This document shows positions 38,192-54,506 of a DNA stretch of 64,000 nt, piece after piece (position 1 is the stretch's first letter; each line of letters begins with the position of its first letter). The stretch is from Capillimicrobium parvum (GTDB lineage Bacteria > Actinomycetota > Thermoleophilia > Solirubrobacterales > Solirubrobacteraceae): positions 4,774,001-4,838,000 of the forward strand of contig NZ_CP087164.1 in NCBI RefSeq assembly GCF_021172045.1, in the 5' to 3' direction. A program made the translations under genes and the position numbers. The notes under the pieces are model-generated. The model saw only the letters and a list, made by a program, of their open reading frames with translations, made no database searches and had not been told where the DNA came from.

Positions 38192-39310
38192 CTAGGCGGG
38201 GAGCAGTGCGTCGGGATCGGCGGCCTCGACGCCGACCGCGTCGGCGACGGGGGCGTAGGTGACCTGTCCGGCGTAGACGTTGAGACCGGCGAGGAAGCCG
38301 GGGTCGTCGTGCAGCGCGGCCAGGCCGTGGTCGGCGAGACGGACCAGGTAGGGCATCGTGGCGTTCGTCAGCGCGTAGGTGCTGGTGATCGGCACCGCGC
38401 CGGGCATGTTGGCCACGCAATAGTGGGTGATCCCGTCGACCTCATAGGTCGGCTCGGAATGCGTCGTCGGCCGCGACGTCTCAAAACAGCCGCCCTGATC
38501 GATCGACACATCGACCAACACCGCGTTGCGCTTCATCAACCGCAACTGATCGCGAGTGATCACCCGCGGCGCCCGGGCCCCATGGATCAGCACCGCCCCG
38601 ATCACCAGATCGACCTCGGGCAGACGCTCCTCGATCTCCAACGTCGACGCAAAACACGTCGAACACCGCCCATTCAAGAGCACCTCAAGCTCCCGCAACC
38701 GATCGATCGACCGGTCATACACATAGGTCTCCGCGCCCATCCCGATCGCGATCTCCGCCGCGTTCTGACCCACCACCCCACCACCGATGACCATCACCTT
38801 CCCGGCCGCCACCCCCGGCACCCCACCCAACAACAACCCCCGCCCCCCCAACGGCTTCTCGAGCATGAACGCCCCCGCCTGCGTCGCGATCTTGCCCGCC
38901 ACCTCACTCATCGGCGCCAACAACGGCAACCGCCCCCGCCCATCCTCCACCGTCTCATAGGCAATACACGTCGCCCCCGACCCCATCAACCCCCGCGTCA
39001 ACCCCGCATCCGCCGCCAGATGCAAATACGTAAACACCGTCTGATCAGCCCGCAACATCGCCACCTCACCCGCCGACGGCTCCTTGACCTTCACAATCAG
39101 ATCCGCCTGCGCAAACACCCCCGCCGCATCCCCCACCATCCGCGCACCCTGCTCCACAAACGCACCATCCGCGATCGCCGACCCCACCCCCGCCCCCGCC
39201 TGCACCACCACCTCATGACCGTGATCGGTCAGCTCTCGCACACCCGACGGCGTGAGCGCCACCCGGTATTCGTCGGTCTTGACCTCCGACGGGACGCCGA
39301 CCCTGGTCAT
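38192..39310 (-). CDS. ald: alanine dehydrogenase
   Basis: 372 aa from the ATG at 39310 (MTRVGVPSEVKTDEYRVALT). Conserved Lys in VKVKEPSAGE, His in FTYLHLAAD, NAD-binding motif VIGGGVVGQNAAEIAIGMGA, and C-terminal NMPGAVPITSTYAL. Catalyses reversible deamination of L-alanine to pyruvate. ATG overlaps the pucR stop by 4 bp, so it is in one operon with the regulator and a pyruvate-type aminotransferase. Codons change sharply in the middle (about 38460-39225): TTG, GGG, GAT, TTT and TAT replace the CTC/GGC/GAC/TTC/TAC used at both ends and in neighbours, suggesting a mosaic gene. Confidence 0.96.
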   Translation of the reverse strand: MTRVGVPSEVKTDEYRVALTPSGVRELTDHGHEVVVQAGAGVGSAIADGAFVEQGARMVGDAAGVFAQADLIVKVKEPSAGEVAMLRADQTVFTYLHLAADAGLTRGLMGSGATCIAYETVEDGRGRLPLLAPMSEVAGKIATQAGAFMLEKPLGGRGLLLGGVPGVAAGKVMVIGGGVVGQNAAEIAIGMGAETYVYDRSIDRLRELEVLLNGRCSTCFASTLEIEERLPEVDLVIGAVLIHGARAPRVITRDQLRLMKRNAVLVDVSIDQGGCFETSRPTTHSEPTYEVDGITHYCVANMPGAVPITSTYALTNATMPYLVRLADHGLAALHDDPGFLAGLNVYAGQVTYAPVADAVGVEAADPDALLPA

Positions 39311-40932
39311 GCCGCAAGCTCCCTTCCTCGTAGTGCCAGCCAGAACTCGATGCGGTCGCGGGCGGAGCCGAGGTCGCGCCCCGTGAGCTCCTCGATGCGC
39401 CGGATCCGGTAGCGCAGGGTGTGCCGGTGGCAGTACAGTCGCCGCGCCGCGGCCTCCCACTGCCCGTTGCACTCGATGAAGGCCTCGAGCGAGCGCACGA
39501 GCTCGCCCCCGTAGGCGCTGTCGCCGTTGTCGAGCGGGCCGAGCAGCGAGTCGCAGTAGAGGCGCAGCGCCTCGGTGTCCTGCAGCGCGAGCAGCAGTTG
39601 GAAGGAGCCGAGGTCGCGGTAGGTGGCGACCCGCGGCGGCGCCGCCGTGGCCACGTCACGCGCACCGCCGTTGCCGTTGGCCGCGCCGTCCGGCGACGCG
39701 CCCAGCGCCCCCGCGTCGAGCGCGCAGCGCGCCTCGTGGTACGTGCGCCGGGCCTCGCCCGCCGGGACGGGGCGGCCGGCGGCGGCGCGCACCACCGTGC
39801 CGAGGCGCTCCGCGACCCGCCCCTGGATGCGGCCGGCGAGCTCGAAGAGCTCCTCCTCGGCGTAGCCCGGCACCAGCGCGCAGGCGAGGTCCCCGGCGCC
39901 GGCGGCGAGGCCGGCGACCGACTCGTCGTGCAGCGCAGCGTCGAGCGCGTTCTCGATGCGCTCGCCGGGCACGGCCGCCGCGAAGGCGAAGGCGGCCACG
40001 CGCGCGCCGAGCCCGAACGGCTCCAGCCGGCGGGCGAGCTCGCCCCCGGTGAGGGCGCCGGACGCGAGCTGGGCGAGGACGTCGCCGGCGAGCCGGCGCT
40101 CGGTGCTCCCCGCGACCCGGCGGCGCAGCAGCTCGAGCGCGACCACGGTCACGGCCTGGTGCAGCAGCAGCCGATCGAACTCGTCGAGGCCGCCGCCGTC
40201 CTTGATCGCGACCAGCCAGGCCTGCGGCAGCGCGGGACGGCCGCCGGGGTCGGGCGACGTGGCCACCGGCAGCGCGAGCGCGCGGCCGGCGAGCTCGCCG
40301 TGGCCCGGCGCGAACGGATCGGCCGTCCCCGCCCGGGCCCGCGTGGCGAGCTCGGCCGACAGCGCCGCGACCGCCTCGGTCGGCACGTCCCGGCGGAACC
40401 GGCGCTGAGCCAGCGGCTGGCCGCGGCCGTCGAAGACGAGCAGCGCGCCGCCGATCTGCGTGGCGAGCGCCGCGGCGATCGCGTCCAGGCCGCGCTCGCT
40501 GAGGACGATCCGCTGCAGGCGCTCCTGCGCGGCGATCGAGCGCCGCAGCACCGCGTAGTTCTCGTTGACGAGCGTCGTGAACGCGCGCTCGGTGACCGCG
40601 ATGAACGGCATGTCGTAGGGCACCTCGAAGAGCGGGAAGTCCCGCTCGCCGGCGGCGTCGAGCAGGGCGGCGGGGACCGTGTCGATCCCCAGCCCCGTCC
40701 CGAGCCCGAGCCCGGCCAGCCCGTGGTCGGCCAGCCGGGCGACGAACGCCCGCTGCGCGTCCTCGCCCGCGATGCCCTTGCCGGTGGACAGCAGCAGCTC
40801 GCCGCCCGACAGCCACGGCGTGGGGTCGTCCTCCTCGGAGATGTGCACCCAGCGGATGGGGGCGTCCGCCGCGTCCGCGCCGGCGAGCAGTTCCAGCCCG
40901 AGGTCCCGGCACAGCGCGCGGACGGTGAGCAT
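39307..40932 (-). CDS. PucR-family transcriptional regulator
   Basis: 541 aa. N-terminal PucR domain (about 1-120, LTVRALCRDLGLELLAGAD then PIRWVHISEEDDPTPWLSGGELLLSTG), central GGDEF-like region, and C-terminal PucR helix-turn-helix (ECNGQWEAAARRLYCHRHTLRYRIRRIEELTG). These regulators usually activate amine, purine or amino-acid catabolic genes. It lies between the aminotransferase and ald, 12 bp and -4 bp away, so it likely controls its own operon. The effector is unknown. Confidence 0.92.
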   Translation of the reverse strand: MLTVRALCRDLGLELLAGADAADAPIRWVHISEEDDPTPWLSGGELLLSTGKGIAGEDAQRAFVARLADHGLAGLGLGTGLGIDTVPAALLDAAGERDFPLFEVPYDMPFIAVTERAFTTLVNENYAVLRRSIAAQERLQRIVLSERGLDAIAAALATQIGGALLVFDGRGQPLAQRRFRRDVPTEAVAALSAELATRARAGTADPFAPGHGELAGRALALPVATSPDPGGRPALPQAWLVAIKDGGGLDEFDRLLLHQAVTVVALELLRRRVAGSTERRLAGDVLAQLASGALTGGELARRLEPFGLGARVAAFAFAAAVPGERIENALDAALHDESVAGLAAGAGDLACALVPGYAEEELFELAGRIQGRVAERLGTVVRAAAGRPVPAGEARRTYHEARCALDAGALGASPDGAANGNGGARDVATAAPPRVATYRDLGSFQLLLALQDTEALRLYCDSLLGPLDNGDSAYGGELVRSLEAFIECNGQWEAAARRLYCHRHTLRYRIRRIEELTGRDLGSARDRIEFWLALRGRELAA

Positions 40933-40944
40933 CAGGGGCTCCGC

Positions 40945-42339
40945 TCAGCCACGTCCGCGTCGCTGGACCTGGTCGGACGCCTCCTGCAGCGTCGGTCGCA
41001 GGATCGACTCGATCTCCTCGAACTCGGCGGGGCCGGCGATCAGCGGCGGGGAGAGCTGGATGACCGGGTCGCCACGGTCGTCGGCGCGGCAGATGAGGCC
41101 GCGGCGGTACAGCTCGCCGGAGAGGTAGCCGCGGAGCAGCCACTCGGACTCGTCGTCGTCGAAGGACTCCTTCGTGTCGCGGTCCTTGACGAGCTCGATC
41201 GCGTGGAAGTAGCCGGCCCCGCGCACGTCGCCGACGATGGGGATGTCGCGCAGGCCGTTGAGCATGTCGGCGAACGCCGTCTCGTTCTCGCGGACGTTCT
41301 CGATCACGCCCTCGCTCTCCATGGCGTCGATGTTCGCCAGGGCGATCGCGCAGGACATCGGGTGCCCGGCGAACGTGAAGCCGTGCATGAACGACGCGTG
41401 GCCCTCCAGGAACGGCTCGGCGACCCGGTCGGAGACGATCATCGCCCCCATCGCGGCGTAGGCCGAGGTGATGCCCTTCGCCGTGGTGATGATGTCGGGC
41501 TGGTAGCCGTAGCGCTGGGCCCCGAACCACTCGCCGAGCCGGCCCCAGGAGCAGATGACCTCGTCGGAGATGAGGAGCACGTCGTACTCGTCGCAGATCT
41601 CGCGGACGCGCTGCCAGTAGCCGTCGGGCGGGGTGAAGCAGCCGCCGGCGTTCTGGACCGGCTCCATGATCACGGCGGCGACGGTCTCCGGGCCCTCGAA
41701 CTCGATGCGCTCGCGCACGGACTCGGCGAGCGTCTCCGCGCCGTAGCCGGGCTTGAGGCGGTAGAGGTTCGTGTTCGGGACGTGGCAGCCGCCCGGCGTG
41801 AACGGCTCGTAGGGCTGGCGCAGCGCGGTGATGCCGGTCGCGGTCAGCGCGCCCAGGCTCGTGCCGTGGTAGGCGACCTCGCGGGCGATGATCTTCGTCT
41901 TGTTCGGATGGCCGGTGAGCTTGTGGAAGTGGCGGACGACCTTGATCGCGGACTCGACCGCCTCGCTGCCGCCGCTGGTGAAGAAGACCCGGTTGAGGTC
42001 GCCTGGGGCCAGGCCGGCGATGCGGGTGGCGAGCTCGATGGCGGGAGGGTGCGCGTAGGACCAGTTCGTGAAGAAGCCGAGCTCCTTGGCCTGGTCGGCG
42101 CCGGCCTGGGCGATGTCGGTGCGGCCATGGCCGATGTTGACGCAGAACAGCGCGCTCAGGCCGTCGAAGTAGCGCCGGCCGTTCTCGTCCCACACGTGGC
42201 AGCCCTCGCCGCGCGCGATCACGGGGATCTCGTGATCGGCGTCGTAGGCCCCCATCCGGCTGAAGTGCATCCAGAGGTGGCGCCGCGCCTGCTCCTGGTG
42301 CGACATCGAGTGGTGCGCGACCGGCTCCGTCGTGGCCAT
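40945..42339 (-). CDS. class III aminotransferase (omega-amino acid/diamine:pyruvate type)
   Basis: 464 aa from the ATG at 42339, preceded by a GGGACGGAG ribosome-binding site; in-frame sequence upstream overlaps the promoter and is not used. PLP fold-type I class III features: FFTSGGSEAVESAIK, the aspartate in LLISDEVICSWGRLG, and the PLP lysine in TTAKGITSAYAAMGA. Likely moves an amino group from an omega-amino acid, polyamine or similar to pyruvate, producing alanine that Ald can recycle. Exact donor not determinable. First gene of the aminotransferase-pucR-ald operon. Confidence 0.92.
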   Translation of the reverse strand: MATTEPVAHHSMSHQEQARRHLWMHFSRMGAYDADHEIPVIARGEGCHVWDENGRRYFDGLSALFCVNIGHGRTDIAQAGADQAKELGFFTNWSYAHPPAIELATRIAGLAPGDLNRVFFTSGGSEAVESAIKVVRHFHKLTGHPNKTKIIAREVAYHGTSLGALTATGITALRQPYEPFTPGGCHVPNTNLYRLKPGYGAETLAESVRERIEFEGPETVAAVIMEPVQNAGGCFTPPDGYWQRVREICDEYDVLLISDEVICSWGRLGEWFGAQRYGYQPDIITTAKGITSAYAAMGAMIVSDRVAEPFLEGHASFMHGFTFAGHPMSCAIALANIDAMESEGVIENVRENETAFADMLNGLRDIPIVGDVRGAGYFHAIELVKDRDTKESFDDDESEWLLRGYLSGELYRRGLICRADDRGDPVIQLSPPLIAGPAEFEEIESILRPTLQEASDQVQRRGRG

Positions 42340-42388
42340 GTGCTCCGTCCCTTCTCCTGATTGGCGTACGGAAGGTGCCTCGTTGGAC

Positions 42389-42417
42389 AAGGTAGTGCGG
42401 TCCGGCACATGTGCCAA
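42389..42417 (-). promoter_or_regulatory. candidate promoter of the aminotransferase-pucR-ald operon
   Basis: Minus-strand TTGGCA (42412-42417) and TACCTT (42389-42394) separated by exactly 17 nt, placed to give a 5' leader of about 40 nt before the ATG at 42339. The -35 is a 5/6 match to the major-sigma consensus; the -10 is weaker. Confidence 0.5.
42404..42415. promoter_or_regulatory. operator-like palindrome over the -35 box
   Basis: GGCACATGTGCC is a perfect 12-bp palindrome overlapping the candidate -35 of the aminotransferase operon. The co-encoded PucR regulator is the obvious candidate to bind it, but that link is inferred. Confidence 0.45.
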
Positions 42418-42499
42418 GTGCACGAGAAGGCGAATCGGCGGCGTGGCGGTTGGCCGATCCGGTGGGGCGAACGTGGAGCCGGCGAGCCCTCGGCCCACC

Positions 42500-42826
42500 A
42501 TGACCCGCTTCTGCGAGCCGCCGGCCCGGGTCCTGCCCGGCGGGCTGCGCGTCTACACGGCGCGGACGCCGCGCAGCCGGACGCTCGGGCTGGCCTGGCT
42601 GCCGTCCATGGACCCGGCCGCGGCACTGCACTTCCCGCGCTGCCGCTCGGTCCACACGTTCGGCATGCGGTTCGCGCTCGACCTGGTCTGGCTCGACGCG
42701 GCCGGGGCGGTGCTGCGCGTAGACCGCGACGTGCCGCCGCGGCGGCTGCGCTCCTGCCGGCGCGCCCGATCGGTGGTCGAGGTCGCCGCGGGCCGCGCCG
42801 CCGCGTTCGTCGCGGCGGGGCTCTGA
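42500..42826 (+). CDS. DUF192-family protein
   Basis: 108 aa from the ATG at 42500 (MTRFCEPPARVLPGGLRVYT). The DUF192 pattern is clear: LHFPRCRSVHTFGMRFALDLVWLDAAG-VLRVDRDVPP-style core with the HTFGM segment. These are small soluble or exported beta proteins of unknown biochemical role. Here no signal peptide is seen. Divergent from the aminotransferase operon and convergent with the DMT gene. Upstream in-frame codons pass through the operon promoter and are rejected as coding. Confidence 0.8.
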   Translation: MTRFCEPPARVLPGGLRVYTARTPRSRTLGLAWLPSMDPAAALHFPRCRSVHTFGMRFALDLVWLDAAGAVLRVDRDVPPRRLRSCRRARSVVEVAAGRAAAFVAAGL

Positions 42827-42854
42827 GCGTCCCTTCCTCGCGCCGAACGTCGAC

Positions 42855-42877
42855 TTTCTCAGTCTGGCGCTGAGAAA
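42855..42877. terminator. hairpin between convergent DUF192 and DMT genes
   Basis: Inverted repeat TTTCTCAG / CTGAGAAA with a 7-nt loop in the 115-bp gap between two convergent genes. The arms are AT-richer than the surroundings, so it stands out. Likely bidirectional terminator. Confidence 0.5.
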
Positions 42878-42941
42878 CTCCACGCTCGGCACGGGCGGGC
42901 CGGGGGCGGCGCGCGGGTCGGCGCGGGGCCGCAGCGCGGGC

Positions 42942-43823
42942 TCAGGCGGCGGCGGGAGCGACCCGGGCCGCGCGCACCGGCGCGGGGGTCAGCGCCGCGG
43001 CGAGCACGACGAGCACGAAGGCGAAGGCCTGGATCGCGATGCCGATCGCGGTGCCCGGCATCGGATCGCCGAACACGATGATGCCGCCGGCGATGCAGCT
43101 GACGTTCGCCGCGGTGCCGGTGATCGCGATGACCGGGACGGCCTCGCCGTCCTGCAGCCCGCGGGCCGACGCGTAGAAGGCGGCGATGGAGGCGATGACC
43201 GCGACGAGCGTCCACGGGGTCACGATCCCGAACAGCCCGTCCATCCCGACCACGCCGGTGATCGCCTTGATCGCGACGTCGGAGACGCCGAAGAGGACGC
43301 CGGCCGCGGCGCCGAGCGCCAGGCCGTGATGCTCCTCGCGGGCGCCCATCACGCGCGGGCCGGCGATCAGCAGGCCGCCGAGCGCGAGCAGACCGCCCTC
43401 GAACGCCGTGATCGCGTCGAGCGAGTAGCTCGAGTGGCTGCCGTGCATCGCCGGCTGCGTGATGGCGATCAGCGCGAGGCCGACGGCCATCGCCCCGAGG
43501 CCCAGCCACTGGCGCAGGCCGAGGTGGAAGCCGAACATGCGGTCGGCCATGACCGCCAGCAGCACCAGGCCGCCGGCGAGGACCACCTGGACGACCGACA
43601 TAGGCGCCATCGCGAGAGCGGCGACGTGGAAGACCCACGCGCCGAACGCGACGAGCATGCCGATCGCGAACCACGGGGAGCGGAAGAGCGCCACGGCCGA
43701 GGCGACGGGATGCCGGACGTCGACCTTGGCGGCGACCGCCGCGCCGCGATGCTTGTAGAGGAACGCCAGGTTGGTGGCAAAGGCGCAGAGGAGCGCGAAG
43801 AGGATTCCGAAGTGAAGGGTCAT
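42942..43823 (-). CDS. DMT/EamA-like multi-pass membrane protein
   Basis: 293 aa with nine or ten hydrophobic segments and an internal duplication, consistent with the drug/metabolite transporter superfamily (possibly NIPA-like or EamA-like). Notable segments: HFGILFALLCAFATNLAFLY, APMSVVQVVLAGGLVLLAVM, AIGIAIQAFAFVLVVLAAAL. The loop AREEHHG is cytoplasmic or periplasmic His-rich. Substrate unknown. It is divergent from the HAD-like gene. Confidence 0.8.
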   Translation of the reverse strand: MTLHFGILFALLCAFATNLAFLYKHRGAAVAAKVDVRHPVASAVALFRSPWFAIGMLVAFGAWVFHVAALAMAPMSVVQVVLAGGLVLLAVMADRMFGFHLGLRQWLGLGAMAVGLALIAITQPAMHGSHSSYSLDAITAFEGGLLALGGLLIAGPRVMGAREEHHGLALGAAAGVLFGVSDVAIKAITGVVGMDGLFGIVTPWTLVAVIASIAAFYASARGLQDGEAVPVIAITGTAANVSCIAGGIIVFGDPMPGTAIGIAIQAFAFVLVVLAAALTPAPVRAARVAPAAA

Positions 43824-43907
43824 GCAGAGAGTGGGAACGTCTGGGGCCGCTCAAACTCGCGGATCCGATGTACACCCCTGCCATCGGCTTCTGCGGTTTG
43901 GATCTTG

Positions 43908-44471
43908 ATGCCCGGCGAGAAATGGCACGATAGCGAGGTCGAGGCAAAGAACGCCCCAATAGGCCGATTTTCCCCGAAGTTGCTGCAGAGACGCAACAAA
44001 CCGGTGCTGTTCGTCGACATCGACGGCGTCGTCAGCCTGTTCGGCTTCGCCCCGGGCGCGGTTCCCGCTCGTTGCAGCTGGCACCAGGTCGACGGCATCA
44101 TCCACCTCCTTTCGCACGACGCGGCCGAGCACCTTCTCGCGCTGCGCGAGGAGTTCGAGCTCGTCTGGTGCTCGGGCTGGGAGGACCGCGCGAACGACCA
44201 CCTACCGCACGTCCTCGGACTCGGTCCGTACCCGCATCTGACGTTCGCGGACACGCGGGCGGCGGGCCACTGGAAGCTCGCCGCCGTCGCCGCCCACGCG
44301 GAGGACCGGCCGGTCGCCTGGATCGACGACGACGTGAACGACGTCGTGCACGACTGGGCGCGGAGCCGCTCGGCACCGACCCTCATCGTGGAGACGCAGC
44401 CCGCCACGGGGCTCACGCCGGAGCTCGCCGAGCGCCTGCGCACGTGGGCGCAGGCGCTCGATCAAGCTTGA
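43908..44471 (+). CDS. HAD-like hydrolase-domain protein
   Basis: 187 aa from the ATG at 43908. The domain begins at KPVLFVDIDGVVSLFGFAPG, with the HAD motif I DxDG; ELVWCSGWEDRAN and WIDDDVNDVVHDWA correspond to motif II-like Ser/Gly region and motif III/IV acidic residues. The first about 33 codons use rare codons (ATA, AGA, AAA), so the true start may be a TTG at 43980 or GTG at 44004, giving 155-163 aa. It ends 2 bp before the convergent rpoC stop. Enzymatic substrate unknown. Confidence 0.75.
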   Translation: MPGEKWHDSEVEAKNAPIGRFSPKLLQRRNKPVLFVDIDGVVSLFGFAPGAVPARCSWHQVDGIIHLLSHDAAEHLLALREEFELVWCSGWEDRANDHLPHVLGLGPYPHLTFADTRAAGHWKLAAVAAHAEDRPVAWIDDDVNDVVHDWARSRSAPTLIVETQPATGLTPELAERLRTWAQALDQA

Positions 44472-44473
44472 GG

Positions 44474-48547
<4,074 letters not shown>

Positions 48548-48553
48548 TTGTAC

Positions 48554-52120
<3,567 letters not shown>

Positions 52121-52198
52121 GACGGCGACTCCTCTGGAGGGTCGAAGGTGCGAGAGGCGGGGGCCTAGTCCGCGCGCCTGGGAAACGCGCGACCATCC

Positions 52199-52207
52199 AA
52201 GTTAGCA
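52199..52207 (-). promoter_or_regulatory. candidate -10 of rpoBC
   Basis: Minus-strand TGCTAACTT about 80 nt upstream of the rpoB TTG, sharing the TGCTAnnnT core with rpmJ, fusA and rpsL upstream regions. Since rplJL is separated from rpoB by five foreign genes, rpoBC needs its own promoter here. Confidence 0.4.
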
Positions 52208-52336
52208 CAGCGCATGGCTGGACCCCCGCAGGGGGCGGTCGACGCTCACGGACCCCGCCCGGGGCGACCGCGTATGTGGCGCGGTGCCGATGCTGTGGGC
52301 GGCTGCGACTATTGGTCGACGGCGCGTACTGTACCA

Positions 52337-52666
52337 ATGACGATGCAGTTCGACCACGTCGCCCACCAGGTGCCCGACATCGCGCACGCGGTGGAGTGGT
52401 GGCGGGAGATGATCCCGGCCACCAAGGTCCTCTACCAGGACGACAGCTGGGCGATGATCGAGGCGGGCGGCGCCAAGATCGCGTTCGTCCTGCCCGAGCA
52501 GCATCCCGACCACATGGCGTGGCGGGTGTCGAACGCGGAGCTCGAGGCGCTGGCCGAGCGCCACGCGATGGCGATCCACTCCCACCGCGACGGGTCGCGC
52601 TCGTTCTACCTCGAGGCGCCGGGCCAGCAGCCGATCGAGCTGATCGCCTACCCCGAGGCCGAGTAG
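52337..52666 (+). CDS. VOC (glyoxalase/bleomycin-resistance-fold) protein
   Basis: 109 aa from the ATG at 52337 (MTMQFDHVAHQVPDIAHAVE). Single VOC module: N-terminal His in FDHVAHQV, middle MAWRVSNAELEAL, and C-terminal Glu in PIELIAY, the positions that bind metal in the family. Could be a methylmalonyl-CoA epimerase-like, glyoxalase-like or resistance protein; not assignable. Divergent from rpoB and tail to tail with the MFS gene (4 bp). Confidence 0.8.
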   Translation: MTMQFDHVAHQVPDIAHAVEWWREMIPATKVLYQDDSWAMIEAGGAKIAFVLPEQHPDHMAWRVSNAELEALAERHAMAIHSHRDGSRSFYLEAPGQQPIELIAYPEAE

Positions 52667-52670
52667 CCGC

Positions 52671-53864
52671 TCATCGCTCGCGCGCGCGCCGCACCGCGGG
52701 CAGGCCGATCAGGCTCGCGACGAGACAGCCCACACCCGCCAGCGCCAGCGTGTTGCGCGGGCCGATGAGCTCGACGAGCGCGCCGCCCGCCGCGAGGGCG
52801 ACGAAGTCGGCGACGGTCAGCGCGCCCTGGTACGCGCTGTAGACGCGGCCGCGCAGCGCGTCGGCGACCCGCGATTGCAGCAGGACGCGCATCGCGACGT
52901 TCGACAGCCCGTTGCCCAGGCCGCCGGCGACCATGAACATCACGGCGACCAGCAGCACCGGGGAGATCGAGACGAGCGCGATCGCCGCGCCCATCAGGGC
53001 GACGGCCCCGGTCACCGCGGCCGCCGCGGTGCGCGCCGCGACCCGCCGGCCGGCCGCGGTCGCGCCGCCGATCATCCCCACCCCCCAGGCCGCGGCGAGC
53101 AGGCCGTAGCCCGCGTCGCCCGCGTCGAGCGTGTCCTTCGCGAAGAAGACGTTGGCGACGTTGTCGATCCCCCCGAAGACGATCGACGCGGCGAGCACGA
53201 TGACCATCGAGCGCAGGACCAGGTCGCTGGCGATGAGGCGCAGCCCGGCGGTCATCGCCCGCTCCTCGGGCTCGCCGCGCGGCGCCGGCGTGCGCCGGGT
53301 GCGCAGCGCTAGCGCCACGAGCGCCGTGACCGCGAACGTTCCGGCGTCCACGAGCAGGGCGGTCCCGGAGCCGAAGGCGCCGGTGAGCACGCCGCCGAGG
53401 ACGAAGCCGAGCGTGATCGTCGCGTACTTGACCGCCTCGAACCATGCGTAGGCGCGCGGCGCCTGCTCCTCGCCGACGATCCGCGGGATCAGCGCGAAAA
53501 GGGCCGGGCGCTCGACGGTCAGGCCGGCGTTGAGCACGAAGACGAGCGCGATGGTGATCGCGGCGCCCTCGACGAGCCCGAGCGCGACGGCGACCACCGC
53601 CTGCGCGGCGGCCACGGCGGCGAGGACGGTGCGCGTCTCGAAGCGGTCGACCAGCCAGCCGCCGAGCGGGTTGAGCAGGACGACCGGCAGCGCGGCCGCG
53701 ATGAGCAGCGCCGAGACCGCCAGCCCCGATCCGGTGTCCTCCTGGATGCGCAGGGTGAGCGCGACGACGGCGAGGAAGTCTCCGAGCGCCGACAGCCCCC
53801 ACGCCGTGAGGACGAGCCGGAAGTCGCGATGAGCGAGGGGACCACGCACGGGGGCCCGCCTCAC
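52671..53864 (-). CDS. MFS transporter
   Basis: 397 aa, twelve hydrophobic segments, GTG start at 53862-53864. The motif-A-like loop reads NPLGGWLVDRFETRTVL between helices 2 and 3. FALIPRIVGEEQAPRAYAWF and LRGRVYSAYQGAL resemble the enterobactin/macrolide-exporter-like MFS group. Substrate unknown. One of five non-ribosomal genes between rpoB and rplL. Confidence 0.88.
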   Translation of the reverse strand: MRRAPVRGPLAHRDFRLVLTAWGLSALGDFLAVVALTLRIQEDTGSGLAVSALLIAAALPVVLLNPLGGWLVDRFETRTVLAAVAAAQAVVAVALGLVEGAAITIALVFVLNAGLTVERPALFALIPRIVGEEQAPRAYAWFEAVKYATITLGFVLGGVLTGAFGSGTALLVDAGTFAVTALVALALRTRRTPAPRGEPEERAMTAGLRLIASDLVLRSMVIVLAASIVFGGIDNVANVFFAKDTLDAGDAGYGLLAAAWGVGMIGGATAAGRRVAARTAAAAVTGAVALMGAAIALVSISPVLLVAVMFMVAGGLGNGLSNVAMRVLLQSRVADALRGRVYSAYQGALTVADFVALAAGGALVELIGPRNTLALAGVGCLVASLIGLPAVRRARER

Positions 53865-53930
53865 GCCGGCAGTCTCCGGAAGCCCACCGTCATGAGTCCG
53901 GAGCCGGCATCGGCACCCCTGGCGCCGCGA

Positions 53931-54506
53931 TCAGCCAGGACGCCGGACGGCCTCGACACGCATCTCCTTGCACACGTTGAAGAGATGCGTCCGTGCCCAG
54001 TCATATGGGATCAGGCGCCGCAAGAGCCGCGGCCAGGCCTCCCATTCCTCGCTCTGCCGGTACGTGATCCGCGTGATCTCGAACTTCTGCCCGAAGGACG
54101 GGTTGCGCTCGAAGAAGCGCTCCGTCAGGAACACGCCGTGGCCGGGGGCCAGGCCGTCCGCGCTGTTGGCGTAGGGCACGATCGCGACGAACAGCCCACC
54201 CGCCCGCAGGATCCGGTGCGACTGCTCGAAGACGTGGTCGAGCAGCGAGTGCTCGAGGAAGTGGCGGGAGCGCACCTCGGCCGCCGAGCCGTCCGGGAAC
54301 GGGTACGGGTCGGCGTTGAGGTCGAGCAGGACGTCCGGCCCGCCCTCGACGCTCGGCAGCTGCCCCGCCAGCCCGCCGACGCCGCGCAGGTCGTCGAGCC
54401 CGACGTAGCCCGCGGGCTTGACGTAGCCGCACCCGAGGTCGATCCGCAGGTCCGGATGCGCGGCGAGGATCTCGTCGAGGGAGGACCAGCGGTCGGCGAG
54501 GATCAT
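53931..54506 (-). CDS. SAM-dependent methyltransferase-like protein
   Basis: 191 aa from the ATG at 54506. Class I methyltransferase features: motif I IDLGCGYVKPAGYVGLDDL, and the post-motif region HFLEHSLLDHVFEQSHRILRAGGLF seen in type 11 methyltransferases. Typical acidic end of strand 2 is present in GLDDL. Substrate unknown. Overlaps the aldose epimerase gene by 4 bp, so the two are probably co-transcribed. Confidence 0.82.
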   Translation of the reverse strand: MILADRWSSLDEILAAHPDLRIDLGCGYVKPAGYVGLDDLRGVGGLAGQLPSVEGGPDVLLDLNADPYPFPDGSAAEVRSRHFLEHSLLDHVFEQSHRILRAGGLFVAIVPYANSADGLAPGHGVFLTERFFERNPSFGQKFEITRITYRQSEEWEAWPRLLRRLIPYDWARTHLFNVCKEMRVEAVRRPG

